64,000 bases of DNA from Bacillaceae bacterium (lineage in GTDB: Bacteria > Bacillota > Bacilli > JACDOE01). Below the pieces are notes generated by a model. It saw nothing but the letters and a program-made list of their open reading frames with translations. It was not told the DNA's origin and searched no databases. Made by a program: the position numbers and the translations under genes. Where the stretch lies: contig JACDOE010000004.1 in assembly GCA_017656255.1 (NCBI GenBank), forward strand, positions 1 through 64,000, written 5' to 3'. Shown here piece by piece: positions 38,604 through 47,705 of this stretch (position 1 is the first letter of the stretch; each line of letters opens with the position of its first letter).

Positions 38604-39854
38604 TTATAAATTCAGATCCCGATACAGCGGGAATTTGTCACAGAGTGCTTTTACTTTTTCACGGGCTTCATTTTTCTTCTGTTCATCATCATGATGCTTC
38701 AGGGCAACGGCCATCACTTCTGCGATGACTTTCATCGCCTCTTCATCCATGCCCCGGGACGTGGCCGCCGCGGTTCCGATGCGGATACCGCTGGTGACAA
38801 ACGGACTTTCCGGATCAAACGGAATCGCATTTTTATTGGTGGTCAGGCCGACTTCATCCAGGTATTTTTCCGCGTCTTTACCGGTGACGCCCATGTTTCG
38901 GACATCGATCAGAATCAGGTGGTTATCGGTTCCGTCTGAAACCAGATTAAATCCGTGTTCTTTAAGAGACTCAGCCAGTTGTCTGGCGTTGTTGACAATA
39001 TTCTGGGAATAGGTTTTAAATTCAGGCTTGAGCGCTTCCCCGAAGGCAACGGCTTTGGCTGCAATAATATGCATCAGCGGACCTCCCTGAACGCCCGGGA
39101 ATACCGACTTGTCAATTGCTTTTGCATATTCTTCTTTACAGAGAATCATACCGCCACGGGGACCGCGCAGGGTTTTATGTGTGGTGGTGGTGACAAAATG
39201 GGCATGAGGAACCGGATTGGGGTGCAGTCCGGTGGCCACCAGCCCGGCGATATGAGCCATATCCACCATGAACAGGGCACCAACTTCGTCTGCAATGGCA
39301 CGCATTTTTTCAAAATCGATCACGCGGGGATAGGCACTGGCTCCTGCCACCAGTAATTTCGGTTTATGTTCCAGGGCTTTCTGACGCACATCTTCATAAT
39401 CGATCATCTGCGTTTCCGGATCGACCCCATAGTCAACAAACTTGTAAAGCTGTCCGGAAAAGTTGACCGGACTTCCATGGGTCAAGTGTCCGCCGTGTGA
39501 GAGATTCATGCCGAGGACCGTGTCACCTGGTTCCAGTACCGCAAAATAGACGGCCATGTTGGCCTGGGCTCCGGAATGAGGCTGGACATTGGCGTGATCC
39601 GCACCAAAGAGTTCTTTGGCCCGATCACGCGCCAGATTTTCCACAACATCCACGTATTCGCATCCGCCGTAATAGCGACGTCCCGGATAACCTTCCGCAT
39701 ACTTGTTGGTCATTACCTGTCCCATTGCTTCCATTACCGCCTGGCTGACGAAATTTTCCGATGCAATCAATTCAATGTTGTAACGCTGGCGGTTCAATTC
39801 TTTCGAAATCGCCTCATACACCTGCTGATCCTGTTGCTTTACATTTTCTAACAT
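38604..39854 (-). CDS. glyA: Serine hydroxymethyltransferase
   Basis: A 416-residue PLP enzyme that converts serine and tetrahydrofolate to glycine and 5,10-methylene-THF. The PLP lysine is in [14 protein letters not shown], with ASENFVS and [18 protein letters not shown] near the N terminus. Start ATG with GGAGGAGAACC upstream. It ends an operon rpiB-ywlG-glyA whose upstream region carries a PurR two-box operator, fitting purine-dependent control of one-carbon supply. Confidence 0.97.
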   Translation of the reverse strand: MLENVKQQDQQVYEAISKELNRQRYNIELIASENFVSQAVMEAMGQVMTNKYAEGYPGRRYYGGCEYVDVVENLARDRAKELFGADHANVQPHSGAQANMAVYFAVLEPGDTVLGMNLSHGGHLTHGSPVNFSGQLYKFVDYGVDPETQMIDYEDVRQKALEHKPKLLVAGASAYPRVIDFEKMRAIADEVGALFMVDMAHIAGLVATGLHPNPVPHAHFVTTTTHKTLRGPRGGMILCKEEYAKAIDKSVFPGVQGGPLMHIIAAKAVAFGEALKPEFKTYSQNIVNNARQLAESLKEHGFNLVSDGTDNHLILIDVRNMGVTGKDAEKYLDEVGLTTNKNAIPFDPESPFVTSGIRIGTAAATSRGMDEEAMKVIAEVMAVALKHHDDEQKKNEAREKVKALCDKFPLYRDLNL

Positions 39855-39895
39855 AAAGGTTCTCCTCCTAACCTGGGTCTCTTTTTCAAAATGGG

Positions 39896-39917
39896 CCGGT
39901 ACACGTTTTCGTACCGG
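39896..39917 (-). other. Hairpin between ywlG and glyA
   Basis: CCGGTAC (39896-39902) / GTACCGG (39911-39917), loop of 8. It lacks a long U run (ATTTTG follows on the minus strand), so it may be a processing or partial-termination site rather than a terminator. Confidence 0.45.
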
Positions 39918-39930
39918 GGTTCAATCATAT

Positions 39931-40473
39931 TTATTCATAACAAGCCCGCGCGCCGCCGATTAATTTGGGCCGCGTTCTCGCCATGGTCACGTGGGCATCG
40001 CCGATTTGTCTGATGGATGGCCGTACGGGAACCGCCACCGGTTTTAAATGCATGCCGATCAGGGTATCTCCGATATCAATGCCGGCATGAGCCTGAATCC
40101 GTTCCACCACGACAGGGTTTTCCATATGCCGATAAGCATAGGCGGACATTGACCCTCCGGCTCCAGGCTGCGGGATGACGGTCACTTCTTCCAGACCGAA
40201 CCGGTCGGCTGTCTCCCTCTCGACAACCAGGGCACGGTTGAGATGTTCACAGCATTGAAAAGCCAGATGAAACCCGTGCTTTTGTTTCAACCCGAAAAGC
40301 GGTTCATACAGGGCTGCTGCCACCTGCTCACTTCCCGCCGTCCCGATATGTTTTCCCAGAACCTCGCTGGTACTGACGCCAACGACCAGGATGTGTCTAT
40401 CAGCAAGCGGGGAAACATCCAGCAGCTCTTCGACAATGGTTCGGATATCCTGTGGAATCCGGTTCAGATCCAT
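39931..40473 (-). CDS. ywlG: UPF0340/TIGR01440 family protein YwlG
   Basis: A 180-residue cytosolic protein of the conserved YwlG family, always found next to rpiB and glyA in Bacillales. Recognisable segments: VVGVSTSEVLGKHIGTAGS, FQCCEHLNRALVVE with its conserved Cys-Cys-Glu-His, and a Gly-rich VIPQPGAGGSMSAYAY. Function is not established. Start ATG with GGATGGTGATGG upstream. Confidence 0.88.
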   Translation of the reverse strand: MDLNRIPQDIRTIVEELLDVSPLADRHILVVGVSTSEVLGKHIGTAGSEQVAAALYEPLFGLKQKHGFHLAFQCCEHLNRALVVERETADRFGLEEVTVIPQPGAGGSMSAYAYRHMENPVVVERIQAHAGIDIGDTLIGMHLKPVAVPVRPSIRQIGDAHVTMARTRPKLIGGARACYE

Positions 40474-40500
40474 ACGCCATCACCATCCGTTATAACGGGA

Positions 40501-40947
40501 TTAATACTTCTGTTCGATCTGTCTGATTTTCTCTATCCGACGTTCATGGCGGCCGCCTTCAAACTCCGCCCCCAGCCAGATTTTGACGATTTCCTGAGCC
40601 AGTCCCGGACCGATGACACGGGCCCCCATGGCCAGAATGTTGGAATCATTATGTTCACGGGTTGCCTTCGCCGTAAAGCAGTCGTGTACCAGCGCACACC
40701 GAATGCCTTTCACTTTATTGGCTGCAATAGACATCCCGATACCGGTGCCGCAGATCAGAATCCCGCGGTCACATTCACCGGATGCCACTTTTTCAGCAAC
40801 CGGCAGGGCATAGTCCGGATAATCCACCGATTGATCGCAATCACAGCCGAAGTCTTCGATTTCGATACCATCCATACCTTCCAGAGCCTGCTTAATTTCT
40901 TCTTTAAGCTGGTAACCGCCGTGATCGGCTCCCAGTGCAATTTTCAT
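40501..40947 (-). CDS. rpiB: Ribose-5-phosphate isomerase B
   Basis: A 148-residue RpiB/LacAB isomerase interconverting ribose 5-phosphate and ribulose 5-phosphate. The active-site cysteine is in LICGTGIGMSIAANK (about residue 66), the substrate loop ALGADHGGYQLKEEI at the N terminus, and HNDSNILAMGAR near 99. Start ATG with GGAGGAG upstream. First gene of the PurBox-controlled rpiB-ywlG-glyA unit; ribose 5-phosphate is also the PRPP precursor. Confidence 0.95.
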   Translation of the reverse strand: MKIALGADHGGYQLKEEIKQALEGMDGIEIEDFGCDCDQSVDYPDYALPVAEKVASGECDRGILICGTGIGMSIAANKVKGIRCALVHDCFTAKATREHNDSNILAMGARVIGPGLAQEIVKIWLGAEFEGGRHERRIEKIRQIEQKY

Positions 40948-40978
40948 GTTTGATCTCCTCCACAGTTACTTTAGCTTT

Positions 40979-41013
40979 ATAATATATCTTATTCGGACCG
41001 CTTCAATCCGAAT
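40979..41013 (-). promoter_or_regulatory. Promoter of rpiB-ywlG-glyA with overlapping inverted repeat
   Basis: TTGAAG (41001-41006) and TATTAT (40979-40984), 16 bases apart. A perfect inverted repeat ATTCGGA (40991-40997) / TCCGAAT (41007-41013) spans the -35, as an operator or leader hairpin would. A second possible -10 (TATAAT at 41044-41049) lies between the PurBoxes. Confidence 0.45.
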
Positions 41014-41030
41014 CAATCACAGGTTTTATA

Positions 41031-41081
41031 AAAATAATCGAACATTATAAGTATAAATATAATATAACGTTCGGGTTTTAT
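41031..41081 (-). promoter_or_regulatory. PurR two-box operator (PurBoxes)
   Basis: Two PurBox-like sites in inverted orientation: AATAATCGAACATTATA on the plus strand (CGAAC 41039-41043) and AATAAAACCCGAACGTTATA on the minus strand (GTTCG 41069-41073 in plus). The cores are 25 bases apart, which matches two 14-bp boxes separated by 16-17 bases as in B. subtilis PurR operators. glyA is a PurR target in B. subtilis. Confidence 0.6.
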
Positions 41082-41755
41082 TCAAGTTTCTTTTTTAATT
41101 TTTGCAGGGCCTGTTCAATTTCTTCGGCACTCTGCCGGTATATGTTTTCGTCACCACCGAAAGGATCGGAGATATCGTAGTCGGGTAATGCCTGTTCCAG
41201 CAGTTTAATCTCTTCTTTTTCCGGCTGAATCAGCCTGTCCAATTTATGTTGCCACTCATCCAGCTGGCGGCCGATGTCAGCGAGCTCTTGCTCCAGTTCC
41301 CTGTACTTTTTTTGCAGGGATTCAATCTGATCCCGGTGTTCGGCCAAAAAGAGCGACTGTTTGGTTTCTACTTCGGCATACAACTGATTTAACCGGTCTC
41401 TTTTTCGCGTCACGTCAGGATCATCTTCCACATATTCCTTCAACACAAACACTTTTTCCACCGATTGCGGAAACTGCTGGACAACCATCTGCCGGTGGGA
41501 GGACGTCATGGTCAGGATCAAATCGGCCCACCGGATGAGTTTATCGGTTAACGGTTGAGAAGTATGTTTCATCTCAATCCCTTTTTCTTTCAATACCTTT
41601 TCTGCATTGTGGGCGGCCGGCATGCCTGCTATAGCGGATACGCCTGCCGATTGAACCCGAACCGGCAGACCTTCTTTTTCCATGATCGATCGAAACAAAT
41701 GTTCCGCCATCGGACTGCGGCATGTATTTCCGGTGCAGACGAAAAGGATATTCAC
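41078..41755 (-). CDS. ywlE: Low-molecular-weight protein arginine phosphatase YwlE with coiled-coil insertion
   Basis: A 225-residue LMW-phosphatase-fold enzyme. The P-loop is C7-TGNTCRS-14; T11 is the residue associated with phospho-arginine rather than phospho-tyrosine substrates in YwlE. The catalytic aspartate is D197 in DISDPFGG. B. subtilis YwlE is 150 residues: between KEYV and the DPFGG loop it has about 8 residues, whereas here there are about 80, with coiled-coil character (QIESLQKKYRELEQELADI). Start GTG 41755, with AAGGGGGAA upstream. YwlE opposes McsB arginine kinase, which marks proteins for ClpCP. Confidence 0.88.
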   Translation of the reverse strand: MNILFVCTGNTCRSPMAEHLFRSIMEKEGLPVRVQSAGVSAIAGMPAAHNAEKVLKEKGIEMKHTSQPLTDKLIRWADLILTMTSSHRQMVVQQFPQSVEKVFVLKEYVEDDPDVTRKRDRLNQLYAEVETKQSLFLAEHRDQIESLQKKYRELEQELADIGRQLDEWQHKLDRLIQPEKEEIKLLEQALPDYDISDPFGGDENIYRQSAEEIEQALQKLKKKLE

Positions 41756-41788
41756 AGTGGTTCCCCCTTTTTGCACATGTCTTCCACG

Positions 41789-42499
41789 TTAATGAAGCTG
41801 AAGGATGAGATACATCATGATAACCGATCCACCCATGCCGATCAGGGCGAATACAGGATGCAACCGCCAGGATGCGGGGATAATTTCCCGAGTGACGATA
41901 TAGGCCATGGCTCCTGCGGCTGAAGCTATCGCCATGCCCAGTCCCCAGGGGCTGGTTTGTATGAGCCATTGACTGGCGAGCGTTCCCAGAGGCAGAAACA
42001 GACTGACCCCTACGACCAGAAACAGGATCATGCCGATTCGCCGGCGTCCTGCCAGAAAGGGAGCGGCGAGGGCCACCCCTTCCGGCACATTATGCAGAGC
42101 GATCGACAGGGCGATGATGGCTCCCAGTTTCTCATGGGCATGAAAACCGGCTCCGATCGCCATGCCTTCCGGAAAATTGTGAAAAGCCATCGCAATGGCA
42201 ATCATCCATCCCAGTCGGTGAACATCGGTGAGTGTTTCGGAAAAAAAGAAGATGAATCGGCCGGCGATGGTGATAAACCCGATACCTGCCAAAATACCCC
42301 CCAGCACGATTTTACCGGGTGCCTGTTCCAGGGCGGACGGAAGGAGTTCCACCAGCACCATCAGGCTCATGATGCCTCCGGCAAGTCCAAGATACATCGC
42401 CATCATCCTGTGGTCGGGTTCTTTAAACCAGATAACGGTCAGGGCGCCGATCAGGGTGGTCATTCCGGTGAGAAAACTGATGATCAGTGATTCAGTCAT
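41789..42499 (-). CDS. ZIP-family metal transporter
   Basis: A 236-residue membrane protein with about eight helices. The metal-binding signatures of ZIP carriers are in helices 4 and 5: HNFPEG and HNVPEG. A His-bearing helix follows. The substrate (zinc, iron or manganese) cannot be told. It lies between ywlE and the manganese exporter mntP, 15 bases after the latter, so a common metal theme is likely. The ribosome binding site (GGCGGTTGGG) is weak. Confidence 0.88.
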   Translation of the reverse strand: MTESLIISFLTGMTTLIGALTVIWFKEPDHRMMAMYLGLAGGIMSLMVLVELLPSALEQAPGKIVLGGILAGIGFITIAGRFIFFFSETLTDVHRLGWMIAIAMAFHNFPEGMAIGAGFHAHEKLGAIIALSIALHNVPEGVALAAPFLAGRRRIGMILFLVVGVSLFLPLGTLASQWLIQTSPWGLGMAIASAAGAMAYIVTREIIPASWRLHPVFALIGMGGSVIMMYLILQLH

Positions 42500-42514
42500 C
42501 TGTGCCCAACCGCC

Positions 42515-43078
42515 TTATGCCAGAAATTTGATGCCGAACAGCAGGAGGATGATCCCTCCCAGAATTTCTCCGTAGTGTCCCAACCATCCTCCTACGGTTC
42601 GCCCCAGCATCAAACCCGACCCTGCCATTATTGTACCAATAATTCCAAATAGTATCACAGCCAAAAATGCATCCACCGCAAACAAACCGAACGAAAAGCC
42701 GACCGACAGTGCATCCAGGCTGACACTCATCGAAAATAAAATCAGGCTGAGTCCAGATGTCCTGACTAACAACTCGTTATTTTCTTTGCCAAAAAACCCG
42801 TTCCATAACATATGTATTCCCAGCATACTGAGAACGGCTCCCCCAAAAAAGGTGGCTACATCTCCGATGATCGATGTCAAATAAATACCTGCCGCCATCC
42901 CAATCAGCGGCATGATCACATGAAACAGACCGATGGTCAAGCTGATTCGCAAAACGGTTCGCAGACGGACACCTGCCATTCCGATTCCGATCCCTAGCGA
43001 GAAGGCATCCATCCCAAGCGCAACCGCGATCATAAACAGGGTGATGAATTGCCCCCAGTCTACCAGTCCCCATGTCAT
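42515..43078 (-). CDS. mntP: Manganese efflux pump MntP
   Basis: A 187-residue MntP/YwlD exporter with six helices in two repeated halves. Conserved acidic motifs ALGMDAFSLGIGIGM (about 18-32) and MSVSLDALSVGFSFG (about 115-129) are present. In B. subtilis MntP exports Mn2+. The ATG follows AGGAGGG, but this site lies inside a long hairpin (43082-43138), so translation is probably regulated. Confidence 0.92.
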   Translation of the reverse strand: MTWGLVDWGQFITLFMIAVALGMDAFSLGIGIGMAGVRLRTVLRISLTIGLFHVIMPLIGMAAGIYLTSIIGDVATFFGGAVLSMLGIHMLWNGFFGKENNELLVRTSGLSLILFSMSVSLDALSVGFSFGLFAVDAFLAVILFGIIGTIMAGSGLMLGRTVGGWLGHYGEILGGIILLLFGIKFLA

Positions 43079-43081
43079 AAA

Positions 43082-43138
43082 ATGAATTCCCTCCTAACCC
43101 CTGTCTCTAAAGACTTATGCAGGGGAAGAGGGAATCAT
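43082..43138 (-). promoter_or_regulatory. Hairpin covering the mntP ribosome binding site
   Basis: On the minus strand ATGATTCCCTCTTCCCCTG (5' arm, 43138-43120) pairs with CAGGGGTTAGGAGGGAATTC (3' arm, 43103-43084): CCCCTG/CAGGGG and TTCCCTC/GAGGGAA with short internal loops. The 3' arm contains the Shine-Dalgarno AGGAGGG, which is therefore masked. No match to the yybP-ykoY manganese riboswitch was seen. Confidence 0.6.
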
Positions 43139-43154
43139 ACCGGTTGTCCGTTTG

Positions 43155-44207
43155 TTACAGGTACTTGCCTCCGGACGCTTTGCGGAGCCGGTTCATGACC
43201 GCGGCACCCATTCCTTTTTCCTCAAAAGTTTCCGATAAAATAATATCAACGTGTTCCCGGTCAAACCGGCGCAGGGTATTGTAGAGATGCCTGCCGATGG
43301 TTTCCGGCCGGTTTCTATTTCCACAGGCAACAACAAGGTCGGCCTCCGGATACCGGGTTTGATTTTCTTCGGTGGTGAGCACCCCGATCTTTTTTCCCTG
43401 TTGTTTTAATTGCCGGATCTCATGGTTGATTCGTTCGATCATATCCCGCTGTGTGTGGCCGCCGACCAGCCACATCTCTCCCTCCGGCGCATAATGGCGG
43501 TATTTCATTCCCGGCGAACGGGGTGTTTCTGAATCCCGGATCAGCCCCGGATCCCATTCGGCGGCTCCGGTGACTTCTTTGACCTGTTCCAGGCTGATCC
43601 CGCCGGGCCGAAGAATAATCGGAATTTCTCCAGTCACATCGATCACAGTGGATTCGACCCCGATACCGGTCGGACCGCCATCCACCACGCCGGCAATCCG
43701 GCCCTCGAGATCCTCTATCACATGGTCAGCCGTTGTCGGACTTGGCCGGCCAGAACGGTTGGCACTGGGTGCAGCCAGCGGCAGATCTGCCTGTTGAATC
43801 AGAGCGAGGGCGACAGGATGATCCGGCATCCGCACGCCAACGGTATCCAGACCTGCCGTTACTTTTTTGGAAAGACGATCCTTTGCCGGCAATACCAGTG
43901 TCAACGGTCCCGGCCAAAAGGCATCCATTAACTGGCGGGCCTGTTCCGGAACTTCAGAGACGATCTCATCAAGCTGATCCAGAACTGAAATATGGACAAT
44001 CAACGGATTGTCCGACGGCCTTCCTTTTGCTTCGAAAATTTTCGAAACGGCTTCATCCGAAAAAGCGCTGGCCCCCAGGCCGTAAACCGTCTCAGTCGGA
44101 AAGGCGACCACTTCGTGTGCTTGCAGCAAAGCAGCCGGTTCTGCGAGGTCGTGCCTTAAATTTTCCACAGATTTATCCACAATCCCGGTTACGTTCCATC
44201 GTTTCAT
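43155..44207 (-). CDS. ywlC: Threonylcarbamoyl-AMP synthase (Sua5/YwlC)
   Basis: A 350-residue Sua5-type enzyme making threonylcarbamoyl-AMP for t6A37 of ANN-decoding tRNAs. The TsaC/YrdC domain (about 15-205) carries FPTETVYGLGA, KGRPSDNPLIVH, AAPSANRSGRPSPT; the Sua5 C-terminal domain (about 240-350) follows, with PRSPGMKYRHYAP in the linker. I set ATG 44207 because MKRWNVTG aligns with the YwlC start; the ribosome binding site is weak. Forty-nine upstream codons in frame are not supported. Confidence 0.92.
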   Translation of the reverse strand: MKRWNVTGIVDKSVENLRHDLAEPAALLQAHEVVAFPTETVYGLGASAFSDEAVSKIFEAKGRPSDNPLIVHISVLDQLDEIVSEVPEQARQLMDAFWPGPLTLVLPAKDRLSKKVTAGLDTVGVRMPDHPVALALIQQADLPLAAPSANRSGRPSPTTADHVIEDLEGRIAGVVDGGPTGIGVESTVIDVTGEIPIILRPGGISLEQVKEVTGAAEWDPGLIRDSETPRSPGMKYRHYAPEGEMWLVGGHTQRDMIERINHEIRQLKQQGKKIGVLTTEENQTRYPEADLVVACGNRNRPETIGRHLYNTLRRFDREHVDIILSETFEEKGMGAAVMNRLRKASGGKYL

Positions 44208-44317
44208 ACGATCTCTGTCAACTCCATCTGTTGTGGTATCTATGTCCTTTATATCCTGTCTCATTGAAAAAGGCAAGGATTGATTTATCCACAGGTTATT
44301 GTGGAAAACCTGTTTAT

Positions 44318-44764
44318 TTATTGTGGAAAATGATAGACCATGATACGCATCCATTCCGGTTGATACTGTTTGAAGTGGCTTGATGTCTTCAGGCTGTCCG
44401 GAACCTGTTCCAGCCCGATGGGTTGAAATCCGAGATTCTGAAAAAATTCATAGGAGGATGCCGTTATCAGGTAAAGATCCTGCACCTGTTTTTTACGGGC
44501 AAAATTCAGCATGATTCTGACCAGTTCCAGTCCGACTCGCGCATTCCATGATTCGGATGCCATCGCCAGTGAGCGTAACAGGCCATGTTTTCCCCAAATT
44601 TCCATACCCGCTGTCCCCACAATTTTCTGATGGTTCACGTCTTCCACCACCAGAAAATGATCCAGATGTTCATCGATCCCCTCCGTATTTAAACGGCCTT
44701 TCCGCAGCAATCCCCGGATTGTTTCCAGATCGTCTTGCGTTGCCAGCCTTACCACGATACTCAT
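44318..44764 (-). CDS. ywlB: GNAT-family acetyltransferase YwlB
   Basis: A 148-residue acetyltransferase with the compact ArgA-like/ArsN2-like pattern: VVRLATQDDLETIRGLLRK at the N terminus, GLLRSLAMASESWNARVG as motif A and ASSYEFFQNLGFQPI as motif B. Its place between spoIIR and ywlC identifies it as YwlB, of unknown substrate. Start ATG 44764, GGGGAGG upstream. Confidence 0.8.
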   Translation of the reverse strand: MSIVVRLATQDDLETIRGLLRKGRLNTEGIDEHLDHFLVVEDVNHQKIVGTAGMEIWGKHGLLRSLAMASESWNARVGLELVRIMLNFARKKQVQDLYLITASSYEFFQNLGFQPIGLEQVPDSLKTSSHFKQYQPEWMRIMVYHFPQ

Positions 44765-44835
44765 GGACTCATTCCTCCCCACTTTTGCCTTTGATGTATG
44801 TGTATGAGAGGCTCGTCCACGATATACATAAATAT

Positions 44836-44867
44836 TATAAAAACCGCACCGAATTATCCGGTGCGGT
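44836..44867 (-). terminator. Rho-independent terminator of spoIIR
   Basis: ACCGCACCG (44843-44851) / CGGTGCGGT (44859-44867), loop of 7, followed by a U-rich run on the minus strand. Confidence 0.88.
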
Positions 44868-44887
44868 AATTGTCATCTATCACTTGA

Positions 44888-45514
44888 TCAGGTGAATAAA
44901 GACAGGATTTTTTTGAACAGATCCAGCAGGAAAAACCGGACTTCCGGTTCAGGTGATGCCGTTCCTGCCCCCTGGTTATCTGCCATCTCTTTTTTGGATT
45001 CATCATTATCCCCCTGAGCCTCTACCGCATCTCCGTTGGACATATCCACAAAACAGAGGGGCGGAAACAGGACACACCACCAGTTTTGACCCAGTCCTTT
45101 TCCCAGTGTAATCCGCAGGGCTTCATACTCGCCTGCCGGATAAACATAAGAACCGTACATTTTGGTGGGAAACGGCACCATCCCCAGTTTGACGGCACTG
45201 CCATAGTCAAAACCGTATTGTTTCATCGTCTGTTTAACCAGGTCCTTGATCTCCGGCAAATGGGAGCGGATGACGTCACGGGCCATTTTGGCATCCTCCA
45301 GTTCCCCGACCCAGCCGTTGATTTCGTCCACAACGGCATCCCTGACTTTTCGTTTGAGCCACTGGTCCTGAAGGGAATCACTATTGGCGATGATACGCAG
45401 GCGGATGGACTCTTCCGGAATCGGCCCCTGAGCCAGAGCCGCCTCACTCTCCTGATGTTCCCATCTTAACCATAATACAATAAGTGCAAATAAAATATAA
45501 AACAACCGCTTCAT
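44888..45514 (-). CDS. spoIIR: Stage II sporulation protein R
   Basis: A 208-residue protein with an N-terminal signal/anchor (about 3-17). It is secreted from the forespore and triggers SpoIIGA to cleave pro-sigma-E. Conserved segments: IPEESIRLRIIANSDSLQDQ, VKLGMVPFPTKMYGSYVYPA and NWWCVLFPPLCFVD with its two cysteines. Start ATG 45514, with GGGGAGACG upstream. Confidence 0.94.
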   Translation of the reverse strand: MKRLFYILFALIVLWLRWEHQESEAALAQGPIPEESIRLRIIANSDSLQDQWLKRKVRDAVVDEINGWVGELEDAKMARDVIRSHLPEIKDLVKQTMKQYGFDYGSAVKLGMVPFPTKMYGSYVYPAGEYEALRITLGKGLGQNWWCVLFPPLCFVDMSNGDAVEAQGDNDESKKEMADNQGAGTASPEPEVRFFLLDLFKKILSLFT

Positions 45515-45577
45515 CGTCTCCCCATCCTTTCCCTTTCTGTCCATCAGTATGGACTGGATGAGGCGTTTTTAAACCTG

Positions 45578-46462
45578 TCAATTTGTCGTGGCGATCACAA
45601 CCCGGTCAATGCCGGCCAGGTCCGGTATGATGTCCACCTGGCTCCCCGGACATTGGTCATGTAATAATGCGGCGACCGCTTCCGCCTGACCCATCCCCAC
45701 TTCAAACCCGATCAGACCCGGTTTCTTTAAGACGGACGGAAGATCCCCTGTGATACGGCGGTAACATTGAAGCCCGTCTTCACCTCCGTCCAGTGCCATC
45801 CGGGGTTCCCGCTCCCGCACCTGAACATCCAGCGTGGCAATCTCTCCGGATGGAATGTAGGGGGGATTGGAAACGATGATGTCAGCTTGCTCGCCATTTT
45901 CCAGAAGCGGATCCAGCAAATTTCCCTGAATAAAACGAATGCGCTGTTCCACCCCGTGCCGGCGGGCATTCTGCTTTGCTGTGTGCAGGGCATCCGATGA
46001 CAGGTCTGTTGCCGTGATCTTAAGCTCAGGATGATGGACGGCCAGCGCCACTGAAATGGCACCACTCCCGGTTCCCACGTCGATAAGGGTGAGCGGTTCT
46101 TTTTCGGGCCATAATTGCAGGATGCGCCGGCTGATTTCTTCCACCAGGATCTCTGTTTCCGGGCGTGGAATGAGTACGGATGGGTTAACGCCAAAATCCA
46201 GCCCGTAAAATTCCTGTTTACCCGTGATATATTGAACCGGTTCACCCGCCGCCCGCCGTTTGACCGCTTCCCAGAAACGGTCCAGTTTTTCCGGTTCTAA
46301 CTCATCCGCCAGAACGGTATAAAAACGGGAACGGGACAGGCCCAGCACATGTCGCATTAACACTTCCGCCACAAACAACGAGTTGGGAATTTGATGTTGT
46401 CGCAAAAAAGAAGAAGCTCCGGCGAGAGCTTCTTTTACCGTTACGTTGTTCAATGTGTTCAT
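45578..46462 (-). CDS. prmC: Peptide chain release factor N5-glutamine methyltransferase
   Basis: A 294-residue SAM-dependent enzyme that methylates the GGQ glutamine of release factors. SAM motif I is [13 protein letters not shown] (about 128-140) and the catalytic N199-PPY motif is complete. Overlaps its substrate gene prfA by ATGA. Start ATG with AAAAAGGAGC upstream. Confidence 0.96.
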   Translation of the reverse strand: MNTLNNVTVKEALAGASSFLRQHQIPNSLFVAEVLMRHVLGLSRSRFYTVLADELEPEKLDRFWEAVKRRAAGEPVQYITGKQEFYGLDFGVNPSVLIPRPETEILVEEISRRILQLWPEKEPLTLIDVGTGSGAISVALAVHHPELKITATDLSSDALHTAKQNARRHGVEQRIRFIQGNLLDPLLENGEQADIIVSNPPYIPSGEIATLDVQVREREPRMALDGGEDGLQCYRRITGDLPSVLKKPGLIGFEVGMGQAEAVAALLHDQCPGSQVDIIPDLAGIDRVVIATTN

Positions 46463-47535
46463 GCTCCTTTTTCCGCGCTTTGTAACAGTTCAGCCTGTTC
46501 ATGGATGGTCAGATTTTCGATGATTTCGTCCATTTCTCCATCCAGGATCAGATCCAGTTTGTGCAGGGTCAATCCGATACGATGGTCGGTGACACGGCTC
46601 TGCGGGAAATTGTAAGTGCGGATGCGTTCACTCCGGTCTCCACTTCCCACCTTGGTTTTGCGGTCACTGGCCAGTTTTTCCTGCTGTTCCTGCATGTATT
46701 TGTCATACACCCGCGCCCGCAGGACTCGCATCGCTTTTTCCTTGTTCTTAATCTGTGATTTTTCATCCTGGCAGGAGACGACAATTCCTGTCGGAATATG
46801 GGTGATGCGTACCGCTGACTGGGTGGTGTTGACGCTCTGTCCGCCGGGTCCGCTGGAACAGAAAACATCCACGCGCAGGTCCTTTTCGTGGATTTCCACT
46901 TCAACTTCTTCCGCTTCCGGCAGGACCGCCACGGTTGCGGTAGATGTATGAATCCGTCCGCCGGATTCCGTGGTGGGGATCCGTTGCACGCGGTGAGCAC
47001 CGCTTTCATATTTGAGCTTGCTGTAAGCCCCTTTTCCCTGTACCGTGAAAATCACTTCTTTAAATCCGCCGATATCGGTATAATGGGCTTCAATAATCTC
47101 CGTTTTATAGCCCTGACGCTCCGCAAAACGGGTGTACATGCGGTACAGGTCGGCAGCGAACAGCGCTGCTTCGTCTCCACCAGCTGCCGCACGAATCTCA
47201 ACAATGACATTTTTATCGTCATTGGGATCCTTGGGCAACAGTAGCACCTTCAACTCACTCTCAAGCTCTTCCTTGCGACCGCTCAGTTCCTCGATCTCCA
47301 TTTTAACCATGTCACGCATCTCGTCATCCAGCTTTTCTTCCAGCATGGAGCGGGAATCTTCAAGCTGTCTGACTACTTCTTTGTATTCACGGTATTTGGT
47401 GACCGTTTCTTCCAGATCAGATTGTTCCTTTGAATATTGACGAAGCTTTCCGGGATCGTTCACAATTTCAGGATCACAGAGAAGCTTACTTAACTCTTCA
47501 TATCTCTCTTCAACCGCTTCAAGACGATCCAGCAC
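46459..47535 (-). CDS. prfA: Peptide chain release factor 1
   Basis: A 358-residue class I release factor reading UAA and UAG. The peptidyl-transferase motif GGQ is in [17 protein letters not shown] (about 232); the codon-recognition domain precedes it ([20 protein letters not shown]). Length is standard. The start is GTG 47535 with GAGGTGAAAAG upstream. Confidence 0.97.
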   Translation of the reverse strand: MLDRLEAVEERYEELSKLLCDPEIVNDPGKLRQYSKEQSDLEETVTKYREYKEVVRQLEDSRSMLEEKLDDEMRDMVKMEIEELSGRKEELESELKVLLLPKDPNDDKNVIVEIRAAAGGDEAALFAADLYRMYTRFAERQGYKTEIIEAHYTDIGGFKEVIFTVQGKGAYSKLKYESGAHRVQRIPTTESGGRIHTSTATVAVLPEAEEVEVEIHEKDLRVDVFCSSGPGGQSVNTTQSAVRITHIPTGIVVSCQDEKSQIKNKEKAMRVLRARVYDKYMQEQQEKLASDRKTKVGSGDRSERIRTYNFPQSRVTDHRIGLTLHKLDLILDGEMDEIIENLTIHEQAELLQSAEKGA

Positions 47536-47587
47536 GGCTTTTCACCTCAGTATATAGAATCAAATAAATAAGAGCATATCATACAAA

Positions 47588-47617
47588 ATTATATTATGTA
47601 ACCGGCCGGTAAGTCAA
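47588..47617 (-). promoter_or_regulatory. Promoter of prfA-prmC
   Basis: TTGACT (47612-47617), 18-base spacer, TATAAT (47588-47593) on the minus strand, 53 bases before the prfA start. Confidence 0.65.
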
Positions 47618-47655
47618 AGAACGGGCCATCCGCGGAACAGATGTCCATAATGAGA

Positions 47656-47675
47656 CCCCAGAAAATAATCTGGGG
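47656..47675 (-). terminator. Hairpin after the sporulation lipoprotein gene
   Basis: Perfect CCCCAGA (47656-47662) / TCTGGGG (47669-47675), loop of 6. It lies 31 bases after the lipoprotein stop but lacks a clear U run, so termination is uncertain. Confidence 0.45.
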
Positions 47676-47705
47676 CAGGGTGTATGCGAGTGAATACGCC
47701 GTGTG

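Noticed and set aside
43079-43154. yybP-ykoY manganese riboswitch before mntP
   Set aside because: The conserved GGGGAGTA-type loops are not present; only the masking hairpin is seen.
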